Shown here one piece after another: positions 1-8,149 of a stretch of 64,000 nt of DNA (positions within the stretch are counted from its first letter, which is position 1; each line of letters starts with the position of its first letter). Source of the DNA: Streptomyces sp. H39-S7 (GTDB taxonomy: Bacteria > Actinomycetota > Actinomycetes > Streptomycetales > Streptomycetaceae); the NCBI RefSeq assembly GCF_027158205.1, contig NZ_JAPVLU010000040.1:1-64000 (forward strand), written 5' to 3'. A program made the position numbers and the translations under genes. The notes beneath the pieces are model-generated. The model was not told the origin of the DNA and searched no databases. It saw nothing but the letters and a program-made list of their open reading frames with translations.

Positions 1-1040
1 AGCAGGGCCTGGGCGGCCGGACCTGCCGCCACCTCGCCGTCCGCCCAGTCCACGCGGGCGACGACGACCTGCCAGTGCGGCGCGGAGTTGAGGCCGGGGA
101 CCAGGACGGGGGCGGCGACCCGCAGCCGGGCGGCGATCTCGGCCGGCGGTGAGCCGGCCTGGACCAGTTCCAGCACCTCGTGGGCGAGGCGGCGGCGCAC
201 GGTGCGCGCGGCGTCGTGCCGGTCGCGCTCGACGGCGATCAGCTGGGTGACGCCCTGGAGGAGGTCCAGCCGCTCCGCGGCCCAGTCCCCGGCGTCGGCG
301 TCGACGGTGAGGAACCAGTCGGAGAGCAGGGTGGCCCGCACATCGGCCCCGGGGACGCCGCCGCCGGTGCGGATCGGGAAGAGCGAGTACGTGTTGCTCG
401 CGCCGCCGGCCGTGATCGTGGTGCGGTGCGGGGAGGGCCGGGCGGTGCGCATGGCGGCCAGATGGGCGCCGGCCAGCTCGGCGCGGACGGCGGTCGGCAG
501 CGGGTGCTCGGATCCGGCGATCTGCCGCCCGGTGGCGGACAGCACCCAGGCGCGCAGGTCCAGGTCGGTGCCGAGCAGGTCGAGCACGGCGTCGGGGCCG
601 CCGCCCGCGGGGCCCGACGACATCAGCCGCCGGTGCCGGTCGACGACCGCGGCCAGGTCGCCGGCCCGCTCCGTGGACACCTGCCGGACGACGTGCTCGG
701 TGATCGACGCGAAGGCGACGTTCTCGTCCACGGCGAACAGCGGCAGCCGGTGCCGGAAGCACGCGGCCACCAGATCGTCCGGGATGGAGCCCAGCTCCGC
801 TTCCCCCGCCGCGAGTCCCGCCACACCGGCGGAGGCGAGGATTCGTACGAATCGCTCGGAGTCCTCCGCTTCGTGTCGCCAGGCGAGTCCTGTGAGCACC
901 AGCTCACCGCCCGTGAGATAACGGCTCGGATCGCGAAGATCCGTGGTCATCACGCCACGGACCGTGCGATCGAGCTCGTCGTCACCGCCGAGCAGCCGCA
1001 GCCCCAGAACGTCGGTGTCCAGCAGTGCGCGCAGCCGCAT
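1..1040 (-). CDS. PucR-family transcriptional regulator (partial, runs off left edge)
   Basis: The reading frame starts at the ATG complementary to 1038-1040 and is open to the window edge, so the C-terminus is missing. The N-terminal ~130 residues look like the PucR purine-catabolism domain (VRGVMTTDLRDPSRYL and GGELVLTGLAW near residues 27-52). A less conserved middle region follows. The PucR C-terminal HTH expected in this family lies beyond the edge and is not seen. Bacillus PucR controls purine catabolic genes. Here the gene faces the xanthine dehydrogenase operon, so it is inferred to regulate that operon and itself from the shared 265-bp gap. It is distinct from the TetR-type XdhR described in S. 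coelicolor. Confidence 0.8.
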   Translation of the reverse strand, partial: MRLRALLDTDVLGLRLLGGDDELDRTVRGVMTTDLRDPSRYLTGGELVLTGLAWRHEAEDSERFVRILASAGVAGLAAGEAELGSIPDDLVAACFRHRLPLFAVDENVAFASITEHVVRQVSTERAGDLAAVVDRHRRLMSSGPAGGGPDAVLDLLGTDLDLRAWVLSATGRQIAGSEHPLPTAVRAELAGAHLAAMRTARPSPHRTTITAGGASNTYSLFPIRTGGGVPGADVRATLLSDWFLTVDADAGDWAAERLDLLQGVTQLIAVERDRHDAARTVRRRLAHEVLELVQAGSPPAEIAARLRVAAPVLVPGLNSAPHWQVVVARVDWADGEVAAGPAAQAL

Positions 1041-1067
1041 CGTCAATCGCCTTGTCTCGAACGCTTG

Positions 1068-1088
1068 CCTGGTCAGAGAGCTACCAGG
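1068..1088. promoter_or_regulatory. Inverted repeat near pucR start, possible operator
   Basis: CCTGGT at 1068-1073 and ACCAGG at 1083-1088 form a perfect 6-bp inverted repeat with a 9-bp spacer, 28 bp upstream of the PucR-type gene start. It could be an autoregulatory operator. The repeat is short, so chance is possible. Confidence 0.3.
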
Positions 1089-1256
1089 ATGGCGCGTGGT
1101 TCGTTCCACCGGTGTTGCCGGTCCGATGCCGCGAGGTTTCGGACGGCGGCCTTTCATAGGAATCTACAAGACATGAGTACTGGCCAGCCAAGTCCTTCAT
1201 GTTTTCAGTGACTGCACCCGGAAGGGTGGTGGGCCGTGTACTGGGCCCCACGCAGC

Positions 1257-1273
1257 GTTAACAACACGTGAAC
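1257..1273. promoter_or_regulatory. 17-bp inverted repeat upstream of the XDH operon
   Basis: GTTAAC-AACAC-GTGAAC is a near-perfect palindrome (5 of 6 arm positions) ending 32 bp before the first XDH gene. Its place between promoter-proximal DNA and the ribosome-binding site GAGAAGAG suggests an operator for the divergent PucR-type regulator or another purine regulator. The rest of the 265-bp gap shows no other clear structure. Confidence 0.35.
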
Positions 1274-1305
1274 AGCCCCGCTCGAGATTCGAGAAGAGAA
1301 CCCCC

Positions 1306-2193
1306 ATGGACTTCCTGCGCCCCGCAAGCTGGGAGGAGGCGCTCGCCGCAAAGGCCGAGCACCCCACAGCTGTGCCCATCGCGGGCGGCACCGACGTGAT
1401 GGTCGAGATCAACTTCGACCACCGCCGGCCCGACGTGATGCTGGACCTGAACCGGATCGGTGAGCTGCAGGAGTGGGAGGTGACCGAGGAGACCGTCCGC
1501 CTGGGTGCCTCGGTCCCGTACACCCGGATCATGGAGCACCTGCGCGCCGAACTGCCCGGTCTCGCGCTCGCCGCCCACACCGTCGGCTCCCCGCAGATCC
1601 GCAACCGCGGCAGCGTCGGCGGCAACCTCGGCGCCGCCTCCCCGGCCGGCGACTCGCACCCGGCCCTGCTGGCCGCGGGAGCCGAGGTCGAGGCCGTCTC
1701 CGTCCGCGGCACCCGGCTGATCCCCGTCGAGGAGTTCTACACCGGCGTGAAGCGGAACTCGCTCGCCGCCGATGAGCTGATCCGCGCCGTGCACATCAAG
1801 AAGGCCGACGGGCCGCAGCAGTTCTCCAAGGTCGGCACCCGCAACGCGATGGTCATCGCGGTCTGCGCGTTCGGCCTGGCGCTGCACCCCGAGACCAGGA
1901 CGGTCAAGACCGGCATCGGCTCGGCCGCGCCCACCCCGCTCCGGGCCCGCGCCGCCGAGGACTTCCTCACGGCCGCGCTCGACGAGGGCGGTTTCTGGGA
2001 GAACGGCAAGATCATCACCCCGTCCATCGCCCAGCAGTTCGCCGAGCTGGTCTCCGGGGCCGCCAACCCCATCGACGACGTACGCGGCACCGCCTCGTAC
2101 CGCCGTCACGCGCTGGGCGTCATGGCCCGCCGCACGCTCGGCTGGACCTGGGACGAGTACCGTGGGAACGAGAGGACGCAGTCATGCGCGTGA
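1306..2193 (+). CDS. Xanthine dehydrogenase, FAD-binding subunit
   Basis: The 295-residue protein matches the FAD-binding medium subunit of molybdenum hydroxylases (CoxM/XdhB type). It binds FAD and passes electrons from the Fe-S subunit to NAD+ or another acceptor. The FAD signature AGGTDVMVEIN is near residues 26-36 and the second FAD motif QIRNRGSVGGNLG near 97-109, followed by the C-terminal CO_deh_flav_C region. A purine-rich RBS (GAGAAGAG) precedes the ATG. It is the first gene of the xdh operon and its 3' end overlaps the Fe-S subunit gene by 10 bp, implying coupled translation. The length is normal for the family. Confidence 0.93.
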   Translation: MDFLRPASWEEALAAKAEHPTAVPIAGGTDVMVEINFDHRRPDVMLDLNRIGELQEWEVTEETVRLGASVPYTRIMEHLRAELPGLALAAHTVGSPQIRNRGSVGGNLGAASPAGDSHPALLAAGAEVEAVSVRGTRLIPVEEFYTGVKRNSLAADELIRAVHIKKADGPQQFSKVGTRNAMVIAVCAFGLALHPETRTVKTGIGSAAPTPLRARAAEDFLTAALDEGGFWENGKIITPSIAQQFAELVSGAANPIDDVRGTASYRRHALGVMARRTLGWTWDEYRGNERTQSCA

Positions 2194-2789
2194 CCTTCAA
2201 TGTCAACGGCCGCCCGCAGGAGGCCGACGACGTATGGGAAGGCGAGAGCCTTCTGTACGTGCTGCGCGAGCGCATGGGTCTTCCGGGCTCCAAGAACGCT
2301 TGTGAGCAGGGCGAGTGCGGTTCCTGCACGGTCCGCCTCGACGGTGTTCCGGTGTGTGCGTGCCTGGTGGCCGCCGCCCAGGTCCAGGACCGCGACGTGG
2401 TGACCGTGGAGGGCCTGGCGGACTTCGCCAAGGACCGCGCGGCCGGCCGCTGCGGGACCGGCGCCTGCGGCACTCCGCTCGGCGAGGCCCAGAAGTGGGC
2501 CGCCAAGCCGGCCGACGGGCAGACCGGTGAGAGCACCGAGGCCGGGGACCTGTCCCCGATCCAGGAGGCGTTCATCGACGCCGGCGCCGTGCAGTGCGGT
2601 TTCTGCACCCCCGGCCTCCTCGTCGCGGCCGACGAGCTGCTGGAGCGCAACCCGTCCCCGTCCGACCAGGACATCCGCGAGGCGCTCTCGGGCAACCTGT
2701 GTCGCTGCACCGGCTACGAGAAGATCCTCGACGCAGTCCGCCTCGCGGCGGCACGCGGCGAGTCCGCCACTGCCGGAGAGGGCGTCTGA
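2184..2789 (+). CDS. Xanthine dehydrogenase, 2Fe-2S subunit
   Basis: The 201-residue protein carries two [2Fe-2S] clusters of a molybdenum hydroxylase. The plant-type ferredoxin motif has Cys40, Cys45, Cys48 and Cys60. The C-terminal cluster uses QCGFCTPG and NLCRCTGY. It relays electrons between the Mo site and FAD. It is about 40 residues longer than typical CoxS/XdhC-type subunits because of an insertion between the two domains, which itself contains the Cys pair RCGTGACG. It overlaps the upstream FAD gene by 10 bp and the Mo subunit starts one base after its stop, so the three subunits are co-translated. Confidence 0.93.
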   Translation: MRVTFNVNGRPQEADDVWEGESLLYVLRERMGLPGSKNACEQGECGSCTVRLDGVPVCACLVAAAQVQDRDVVTVEGLADFAKDRAAGRCGTGACGTPLGEAQKWAAKPADGQTGESTEAGDLSPIQEAFIDAGAVQCGFCTPGLLVAADELLERNPSPSDQDIREALSGNLCRCTGYEKILDAVRLAAARGESATAGEGV

Positions 2790-2790
2790 C

Positions 2791-5178
2791 ATGGGCGTTA
2801 CGCGCAATCCCACCAACATCACGCAGGGCAGCAAGACCAAGGGCGGCCTCGGCGAGTCCACGCTGCGCCCGGACGGCACCCTCAAGGTCACCGGTGAGTT
2901 CGCGTACTCCTCGGACATGTGGCACGAGGACATGCTGTGGGGCTTCACGCTCCGCAGCCCGCACGCCCACGCGAAGATCCTGTCGATCGACACCGGCGAG
3001 GCGCTCAAGACGGCCGGCGTCTACGCCGTCATGACCCATGACGACCTGCCCGCCTTCACCAAGTACGGGCTGGAGTACAAGGACACCCCGGTCCTGGCCG
3101 ACGGCGTCGTGCGCTACCACGGTGAGCCGGTCGCCCTCGTGGCCGCCGACCACCCGGAGACCGCGCGCCGCGCGGCCGCCAAGATCAAGGTCGAGTACGA
3201 GCTGCTGCCGCTGGTCATCGACGAGGAGACGGCGCTCGCCGACGGTGCGCCGATCCTGCACCCCCACCGCGACGACCACCACGCGGGCCACGTCACGCAC
3301 CCCAACATCGTGCACCGCCAGCCGATCATCCGCGGCGACGCGAACGAGGCCGCCAAGCGCGCCGACATCGTCATCAGCGGCGAGTACGAGGTCGGGATGC
3401 AGGACCAGGCCTTCCTCGGCCCGGAGTCCGGCCTGGCCGTGCCCGCCGAGGACGGCGGCGTCGACCTCTACATCGCCACCCAGTGGCTGCACTCCGACCT
3501 CGGCCAGCTCTCCCCGGTCCTCGGCCTGCCCGAGGAGAAGATCCGGATGACGCTCTCCGGCGTCGGCGGCGCGTTCGGCGGCCGCGAGGACCTGTCGATG
3601 CAGGCCCACGCCTGCCTGCTGGCGCTCCGCACCGGCAAGCCGGTCAAGATCGTCTACAACCGCTTCGAGTCGTTCTTCGGCCATGTGCACCGGCACCCGG
3701 CGAAGCTCTGGTATGAGCACGGCGTCACCAACGAAGGCAAGATCACGCACATGAGGTGCCGGATCGTGCTGGACGGCGGCGCCTACGCCTCGGCCTCCCC
3801 GGCCGTCGTCGGCAACGCCTCCTCGCTGTCCGTCGGCCCGTACGTGATCGACGACGTCGAGATCGAGGCCGTCGCGCTCTACACCAACAACCCGCCCTGC
3901 GGCGCGATGCGCGGCTTCGGCGCGGTCCAGGCGTGCTTCGCCTACGAGGCGCAGATGGACAAGCTCGCCGCCGCGCTCGACATGGACCCGGTCGAGTTCC
4001 GCCAGCTCAACGCGATGACCCAGGGCACGATCATGCCGACGGGCCAGCCCGTCGACTCCCCGGCCCCGGTCGCCGAACTGCTGCGCCGCGTCAAGGCGCT
4101 GCCGATGCCGCCCGAGCAGCAGTGGCTGGCCGGCGACTCCGCCGGCCGCAGCACCGACGTCCGCGCGCTGCCCGGCGGTCTGTCCAACACCACCCACGGC
4201 GAAGGTGTCGTGCGCGGGGTCGGCTACGCGGTCGGCATCAAGAACGTCGGCTTCTCCGAGGGCTTCGACGACTACTCCACCGCCCGCGTGCGGCTGGAGG
4301 TCATCAACGGCGAGCCCGTCGCCATGGTGCACACCGCGATGGCCGAGGTCGGTCAGGGCGGCGTCACCGTGCACGCCCAGATCGCCCGCACCGAGCTGGG
4401 CGTCGCGCAGGTGACGATCCGCCCCGCCGACACGCAGGTCGGCTCCGCCGGCTCCACGTCCGCCTCCCGGCAGACGTACGTGACCGGCGGTGCGGTGAAG
4501 AACTCCTGCGAGGCCGTCCGCGAGAAGGTCCTGGAGCTCGGCCGCGCCCGGTTCGGCAGCTACCACCCCGCGTGGGCCACCGCCGAACTCCTCCTGGAGG
4601 GCGGCAAGGTCGTCACCGACGGCGGCGAGGTGCTCGCCGACCTGGTGGACGTCATCGAGGGCGAGGCCATCGACGTCGAGCTGGAGTGGCGGCACCGCCC
4701 GACCCAGGCGTTCGACCTGGTCACCGGACAGGGCCACGGCCACGTCCAGTACTCCTTCTGCGCCCACCGCGCGGTCGTCGAGGTCGACACCGAGCTGGGC
4801 CTGGTCAAGGTCATCGAACTGGCCGCGGCCCAGGACGTCGGCAAGGCGCTCAACCCGCTGTCGGTCGTCGGCCAGATCCAGGGCGGCACCACCCAGGGCC
4901 TCGGCCTGGCCGTCATGGAAGAGATCATCGTCGACAAGAACGCGAAGGTGCGGAACCCGTCCTTCACCGACTACCTGATCCCCACCATCCTCGACACGCC
5001 GACCATCCCGGTCGACGTGCTGGAACTCGCCGACGAGCACGCCCCGTACGGGCTGCGCGGCATCGGTGAGGCCCCGACGCTCTCCTCCACGCCCGCCGTC
5101 GTGGCCGCCATCCGCGCGGCCACCGGTCTGGCACTCAAGCGCGTACCGGTCAGGCCCGAACACCTCACCGGCACGTGA
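2791..5178 (+). CDS. Xanthine dehydrogenase, molybdopterin-binding subunit
   Basis: This 795-residue subunit binds the molybdenum cofactor and oxidises hypoxanthine and xanthine to urate. The frame is open from 2527, but the ATG at 2791, one base after the Fe-S stop, begins the conserved N-terminus (GESTLRPDGTLKVTGEF) and is chosen. Family motifs are GGAFGGRED, RGFGAVQ, AEVGQGGVTVHAQI, and near the C-terminus RGIGEAPTL, whose Glu (about E760) aligns with the catalytic Glu of xanthine oxidoreductases. Substrate is inferred from context (purine permease and XdhC next door, urate pathway in the same window). A related aldehyde or nicotinate hydroxylase is less likely. Confidence 0.92.
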   Translation: MGVTRNPTNITQGSKTKGGLGESTLRPDGTLKVTGEFAYSSDMWHEDMLWGFTLRSPHAHAKILSIDTGEALKTAGVYAVMTHDDLPAFTKYGLEYKDTPVLADGVVRYHGEPVALVAADHPETARRAAAKIKVEYELLPLVIDEETALADGAPILHPHRDDHHAGHVTHPNIVHRQPIIRGDANEAAKRADIVISGEYEVGMQDQAFLGPESGLAVPAEDGGVDLYIATQWLHSDLGQLSPVLGLPEEKIRMTLSGVGGAFGGREDLSMQAHACLLALRTGKPVKIVYNRFESFFGHVHRHPAKLWYEHGVTNEGKITHMRCRIVLDGGAYASASPAVVGNASSLSVGPYVIDDVEIEAVALYTNNPPCGAMRGFGAVQACFAYEAQMDKLAAALDMDPVEFRQLNAMTQGTIMPTGQPVDSPAPVAELLRRVKALPMPPEQQWLAGDSAGRSTDVRALPGGLSNTTHGEGVVRGVGYAVGIKNVGFSEGFDDYSTARVRLEVINGEPVAMVHTAMAEVGQGGVTVHAQIARTELGVAQVTIRPADTQVGSAGSTSASRQTYVTGGAVKNSCEAVREKVLELGRARFGSYHPAWATAELLLEGGKVVTDGGEVLADLVDVIEGEAIDVELEWRHRPTQAFDLVTGQGHGHVQYSFCAHRAVVEVDTELGLVKVIELAAAQDVGKALNPLSVVGQIQGGTTQGLGLAVMEEIIVDKNAKVRNPSFTDYLIPTILDTPTIPVDVLELADEHAPYGLRGIGEAPTLSSTPAVVAAIRAATGLALKRVPVRPEHLTGT

Positions 5179-5454
5179 TGACCTCCGGGCGGGGCGGGAA
5201 ATGACGATCCCCACCCCGTCCGGGGCCACCAGGCGCCACCACCGGCCTGCGTGGCAACGGCACCCGCCCGGACCGGCCGCACCCGCGGCCGCCGACCGGT
5301 CGCCGTCCCGGCCCGTGCCCGGCTCCCGCCGCGCACCGGCCAACCGCTCCACCCCGTTCGCCTCGGGCCGTCCCCCGGGTCGTGCAGCCCACGCACCATC
5401 CCAAAACTCGCGCACCACGTGCGGGTGTCCCATTGAACCTTGGGAGTCGGCACC
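5179..5454. other. 276-bp spacer within the xdh operon
   Basis: This C-rich spacer lies between the Mo subunit and the permease. I see no hairpin with a T-run, no convincing promoter and no credible small gene. The permease has its own Shine-Dalgarno sequence (GGGAG at 5442-5446). Confidence 0.5.
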
Positions 5455-6921
5455 ATGACCCAAACCCCTGTAGAGCTGAAGACCACGGCGGAGGACGCGG
5501 GCGCGGGCTCGCGCCCGCCGGCCGGCCGTTCCTGGCTCGACCGGTACTTCCACATCTCCGAAAGAGAGTCGACGATTCCCCGCGAGGTCCGCGGCGGCAT
5601 CACGACCTTCATGGCGATGTGCTACATCCTGCTGCTCAACCCGCTCCTGCTGTCAGGGCCGGACGCCGCCGGGCACAAGCTCAGCCACGCGGGACTGATC
5701 ACCGCCACCGCCCTCGCCGCGGCGGTCTCCACCCTGCTGATGGGATTCCTCGGCAAGGTACCGCTCGCACTCGCCGCGGGACTGAGCGTCTCCGGCGTGC
5801 TGGCCACCCAGGTGGCCCCCAACATGACGTGGCCGCAGGCCATGGGCATGTGCGTGATCTACGGCGCCATCATCGTGCTGCTGGTGGTGACCGGGCTCCG
5901 TGAGATCGTCATGAACGCGATACCGCTGGCCCTCAAGCACGGCATCACCATCGGCATCGGGATGTTCATCGCCCTCATCGGCCTGGTGAACGCCGGGTTC
6001 GTGGGCAAGGGCGACGCCAAGGGCACCGCCCCGGTCACCCTCGGCATCGGCGGACAGCTCTCCGGCTGGCCGGTCCTGCTCTTCTGCGTCACGCTGCTGC
6101 TGATCTTCATGCTGCAGGCCCGCAACATCCCCGGCGCGATCCTCATCGGCATCGTCGTCGGCACGGTCCTGGCGGTCATCGTGAACTCCGTCGGCGGCCT
6201 GACCGACAAGGACTGGGGCGGTGCGTCCCCGGAGCTGAACGGCAGCGCGGTCTCCATGCCCGACTTCGGACTCTTCGGGCACGTCGAGTTCGGCGGCTGG
6301 GGCTCCATCGGCGGTATGACCGTCGGCGTCATCGTCTTCACCCTGGTGCTGGCCGGCTTCTTCGACGCGATGGCCACCATCATCGGCGTCGGCACCGAGG
6401 CCAAGCTCGCCGACGAGCAGGGCCGCATGCCCGGCCTCAGCAAGGCGCTGTTCATCGACGGCGCGGGCGGTGCGATCGGCGGCGTCGCCGGTGCCTCCGG
6501 CCAGACGGTCTTCATCGAGTCGGCCACCGGAGTCGGGGAGGGCGCCCGTACGGGTCTGTCCAGCGTCGTCACCGGACTGCTCTTCGCGGCCGGCCTGTTC
6601 TTCACCCCGCTGGCCCAGATCGTCCCGGGCCAGGTCGCGGCGGCGGCGCTGGTCGTCATCGGCGCGATGATGATGAGCAACGCCCGGCACGTCGACTGGT
6701 CGGACCGCGCGGTCTCGGTCCCGGTCTTCCTGACCGTGGTCCTCATGCCCTTCACGTACTCCATCACCGCAGGTGTCGCCGCGGGCGTCATCTCCTACAC
6801 CGCCATCAAGGCGGCGCAGGGCAAGTGGCGTGAGCCCGGCATCTTCATGTGGGTCCTCACGGCGGTGTTCTTCGTGTTCTTCGCTCTCCACCCCATCGAG
6901 AGCTGGCTCGGCGTCAAGTAG
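5455..6921 (+). CDS. NCS2 family purine permease (AzgA/GhxP type)
   Basis: The 488-residue membrane protein belongs to the AzgA branch of nucleobase:cation symporters, which import guanine, hypoxanthine or adenine with protons. The N-terminal region has the family pattern REVRGGITTFMAMCYIL. The conserved core GFFDAMATIIGVGTEAK lies near residues 300-316 and the TM10-type stretch ASGQTVFIESATGVGEGART near 350-370. About 12-14 hydrophobic segments are evident. The ATG at 5455 is preferred over the upstream TTG because GGGAG is correctly spaced 8 bp before it. The gene lies between xanthine dehydrogenase and XdhC, so it probably supplies the enzyme's substrate. Confidence 0.9.
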   Translation: MTQTPVELKTTAEDAGAGSRPPAGRSWLDRYFHISERESTIPREVRGGITTFMAMCYILLLNPLLLSGPDAAGHKLSHAGLITATALAAAVSTLLMGFLGKVPLALAAGLSVSGVLATQVAPNMTWPQAMGMCVIYGAIIVLLVVTGLREIVMNAIPLALKHGITIGIGMFIALIGLVNAGFVGKGDAKGTAPVTLGIGGQLSGWPVLLFCVTLLLIFMLQARNIPGAILIGIVVGTVLAVIVNSVGGLTDKDWGGASPELNGSAVSMPDFGLFGHVEFGGWGSIGGMTVGVIVFTLVLAGFFDAMATIIGVGTEAKLADEQGRMPGLSKALFIDGAGGAIGGVAGASGQTVFIESATGVGEGARTGLSSVVTGLLFAAGLFFTPLAQIVPGQVAAAALVVIGAMMMSNARHVDWSDRAVSVPVFLTVVLMPFTYSITAGVAAGVISYTAIKAAQGKWREPGIFMWVLTAVFFVFFALHPIESWLGVK

Positions 6922-6935
6922 AGGAGCTGTTCACC

Positions 6936-8102
6936 ATGCTGGACATCGCTGACGAGCTGCACCGCTGGTGCCGGCAAGGGCGCCCGTTCGCCGTCGCGAC
7001 CGTGGTCGCGGTGGGCGGGAGCGCGCCCCGGCAGCCCGGTGCCGCGCTCGCCGTCGACTCCGACGGCACCGCGATCGGCAGCGTGTCCGGAGGGTGCGTC
7101 GAAGGAGCCGTCTACGAGCTCTGCAGGGAAGCGCTGGAGTCGGGGGACTCGGCGGAGCCGGTGCTCCAGCGCTTCGGCTACTCGGACGAGGACGCGTTCG
7201 CCGTGGGTCTCACCTGCGGCGGCGTCATCGACATCTTCGTCCAGCGCGTGGACCCCGGCGTGCGGCCGGAGTTCACGGCGGCGCTGGCCGCCGCGGCCGC
7301 GGGGGAGACGGCCGCGGTGGCCAGGATCGTCGAGGGACCGGCCGAGCTGCTCGGCCGGGCCCTGACCCTGCGGGCCGACGGCGGCCTGGAGGGCGGCCTC
7401 GGCGACCCCGGGCGGGACCGCACGGCGGCGGCCGAGGCCCGCGGCCTGCTGGAGACGGGCCGCACCGGCACCGTCTCCGTCGGCGCGGACGGCAGCCGCT
7501 GCGGCGAACCGCTGACGCTGCTCGTGGAGTGCAGCGTGCCGGCCCCCCGCATGATCGTCTTCGGTGCGATCGACTTCGCGGGCGCCGTCGTGAAGGTCGG
7601 CAAGTTCCTCGGCTACGAGGTGACGCTCTGCGACGCGCGCCCCGTCTTCGCCACCCGCGCGCGCTTCCCGGAGGCCGACGAGGTCATCGTCGACTGGCCG
7701 CACCGCTACCTCGACGAGACCACCGCGGCGGGCCGCATCGACGGACGTACGGTGGTCTGCGTACTAACCCACGACGCGAAGTTCGACGTACCGCTGCTGG
7801 AGCGGGCGCTGCGGCTTCCCGTCGCCTTCGTCGGCGCCATGGGATCGCGCCGCACCCACCTGGACCGCCTGGAGCGGCTGCGGGAGGTCGGCGTCACCGA
7901 ACTCGAACTGGCCAGGCTGCGCTCGCCGATCGGCCTGGACCTCGGCGCACGCACCCCCGAGGAGACCGCGCTGTCCATCGCCGCGGAGATCGTCGCCCAC
8001 CGGCGCGGCGGCAGCGGAGTGCCGCTGACCGGCGCGCACACGCCGATCCACCACGAGGCAGAACCGCCGATAGCCCGGCGGGCCGGCTTCTCGGCCGCGT
8101 AG
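6936..8102 (+). CDS. xdhC: XdhC family molybdenum-cofactor insertion protein
   Basis: The 388-residue protein matches XdhC/CoxI, which binds and sulfurates Moco and inserts it into xanthine dehydrogenase. The N-terminal half has VVAVGGSAPRQPGAALAV (residues ~25-42) and SGGCVEGAVYE. The C-terminal half is an XdhC Rossmann-like domain starting at RMIVFGAIDFAGAVV (about 203-217) with the conserved VGAMGSRRTH. The ATG at 6936 follows GAGGAG at 6921-6926. It sits 14 bp after the permease stop and is the last gene of the xdh operon. Note that the usual GAG/GHV glycine motif reads FGAIDFAGA here. Confidence 0.9.
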   Translation: MLDIADELHRWCRQGRPFAVATVVAVGGSAPRQPGAALAVDSDGTAIGSVSGGCVEGAVYELCREALESGDSAEPVLQRFGYSDEDAFAVGLTCGGVIDIFVQRVDPGVRPEFTAALAAAAAGETAAVARIVEGPAELLGRALTLRADGGLEGGLGDPGRDRTAAAEARGLLETGRTGTVSVGADGSRCGEPLTLLVECSVPAPRMIVFGAIDFAGAVVKVGKFLGYEVTLCDARPVFATRARFPEADEVIVDWPHRYLDETTAAGRIDGRTVVCVLTHDAKFDVPLLERALRLPVAFVGAMGSRRTHLDRLERLREVGVTELELARLRSPIGLDLGARTPEETALSIAAEIVAHRRGGSGVPLTGAHTPIHHEAEPPIARRAGFSAA

Positions 8103-8149
8103 GCCTTTGCGGACCGAAACCGTCCGCGAGGCGTCGTAGCGTAGGCGGT

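Noticed and set aside
623..907. 94-codon minus-strand frame inside the PucR region
   Set aside because: Off-frame shadow. The PucR-like protein is in another minus frame running to the window edge.
1041..1305. Purine riboswitch upstream of XDH
   Set aside because: No three-way junction or conserved purine-riboswitch loops were seen, only short inverted repeats.
2572..5553. Long open frame of 993 codons on the minus strand opposite the XDH genes
   Set aside because: It is the antisense shadow of the Mo-subunit gene. GC-rich codon bias keeps the frame open, and the translation is Asp/Gly/Arg-rich low-complexity without domain patterns.
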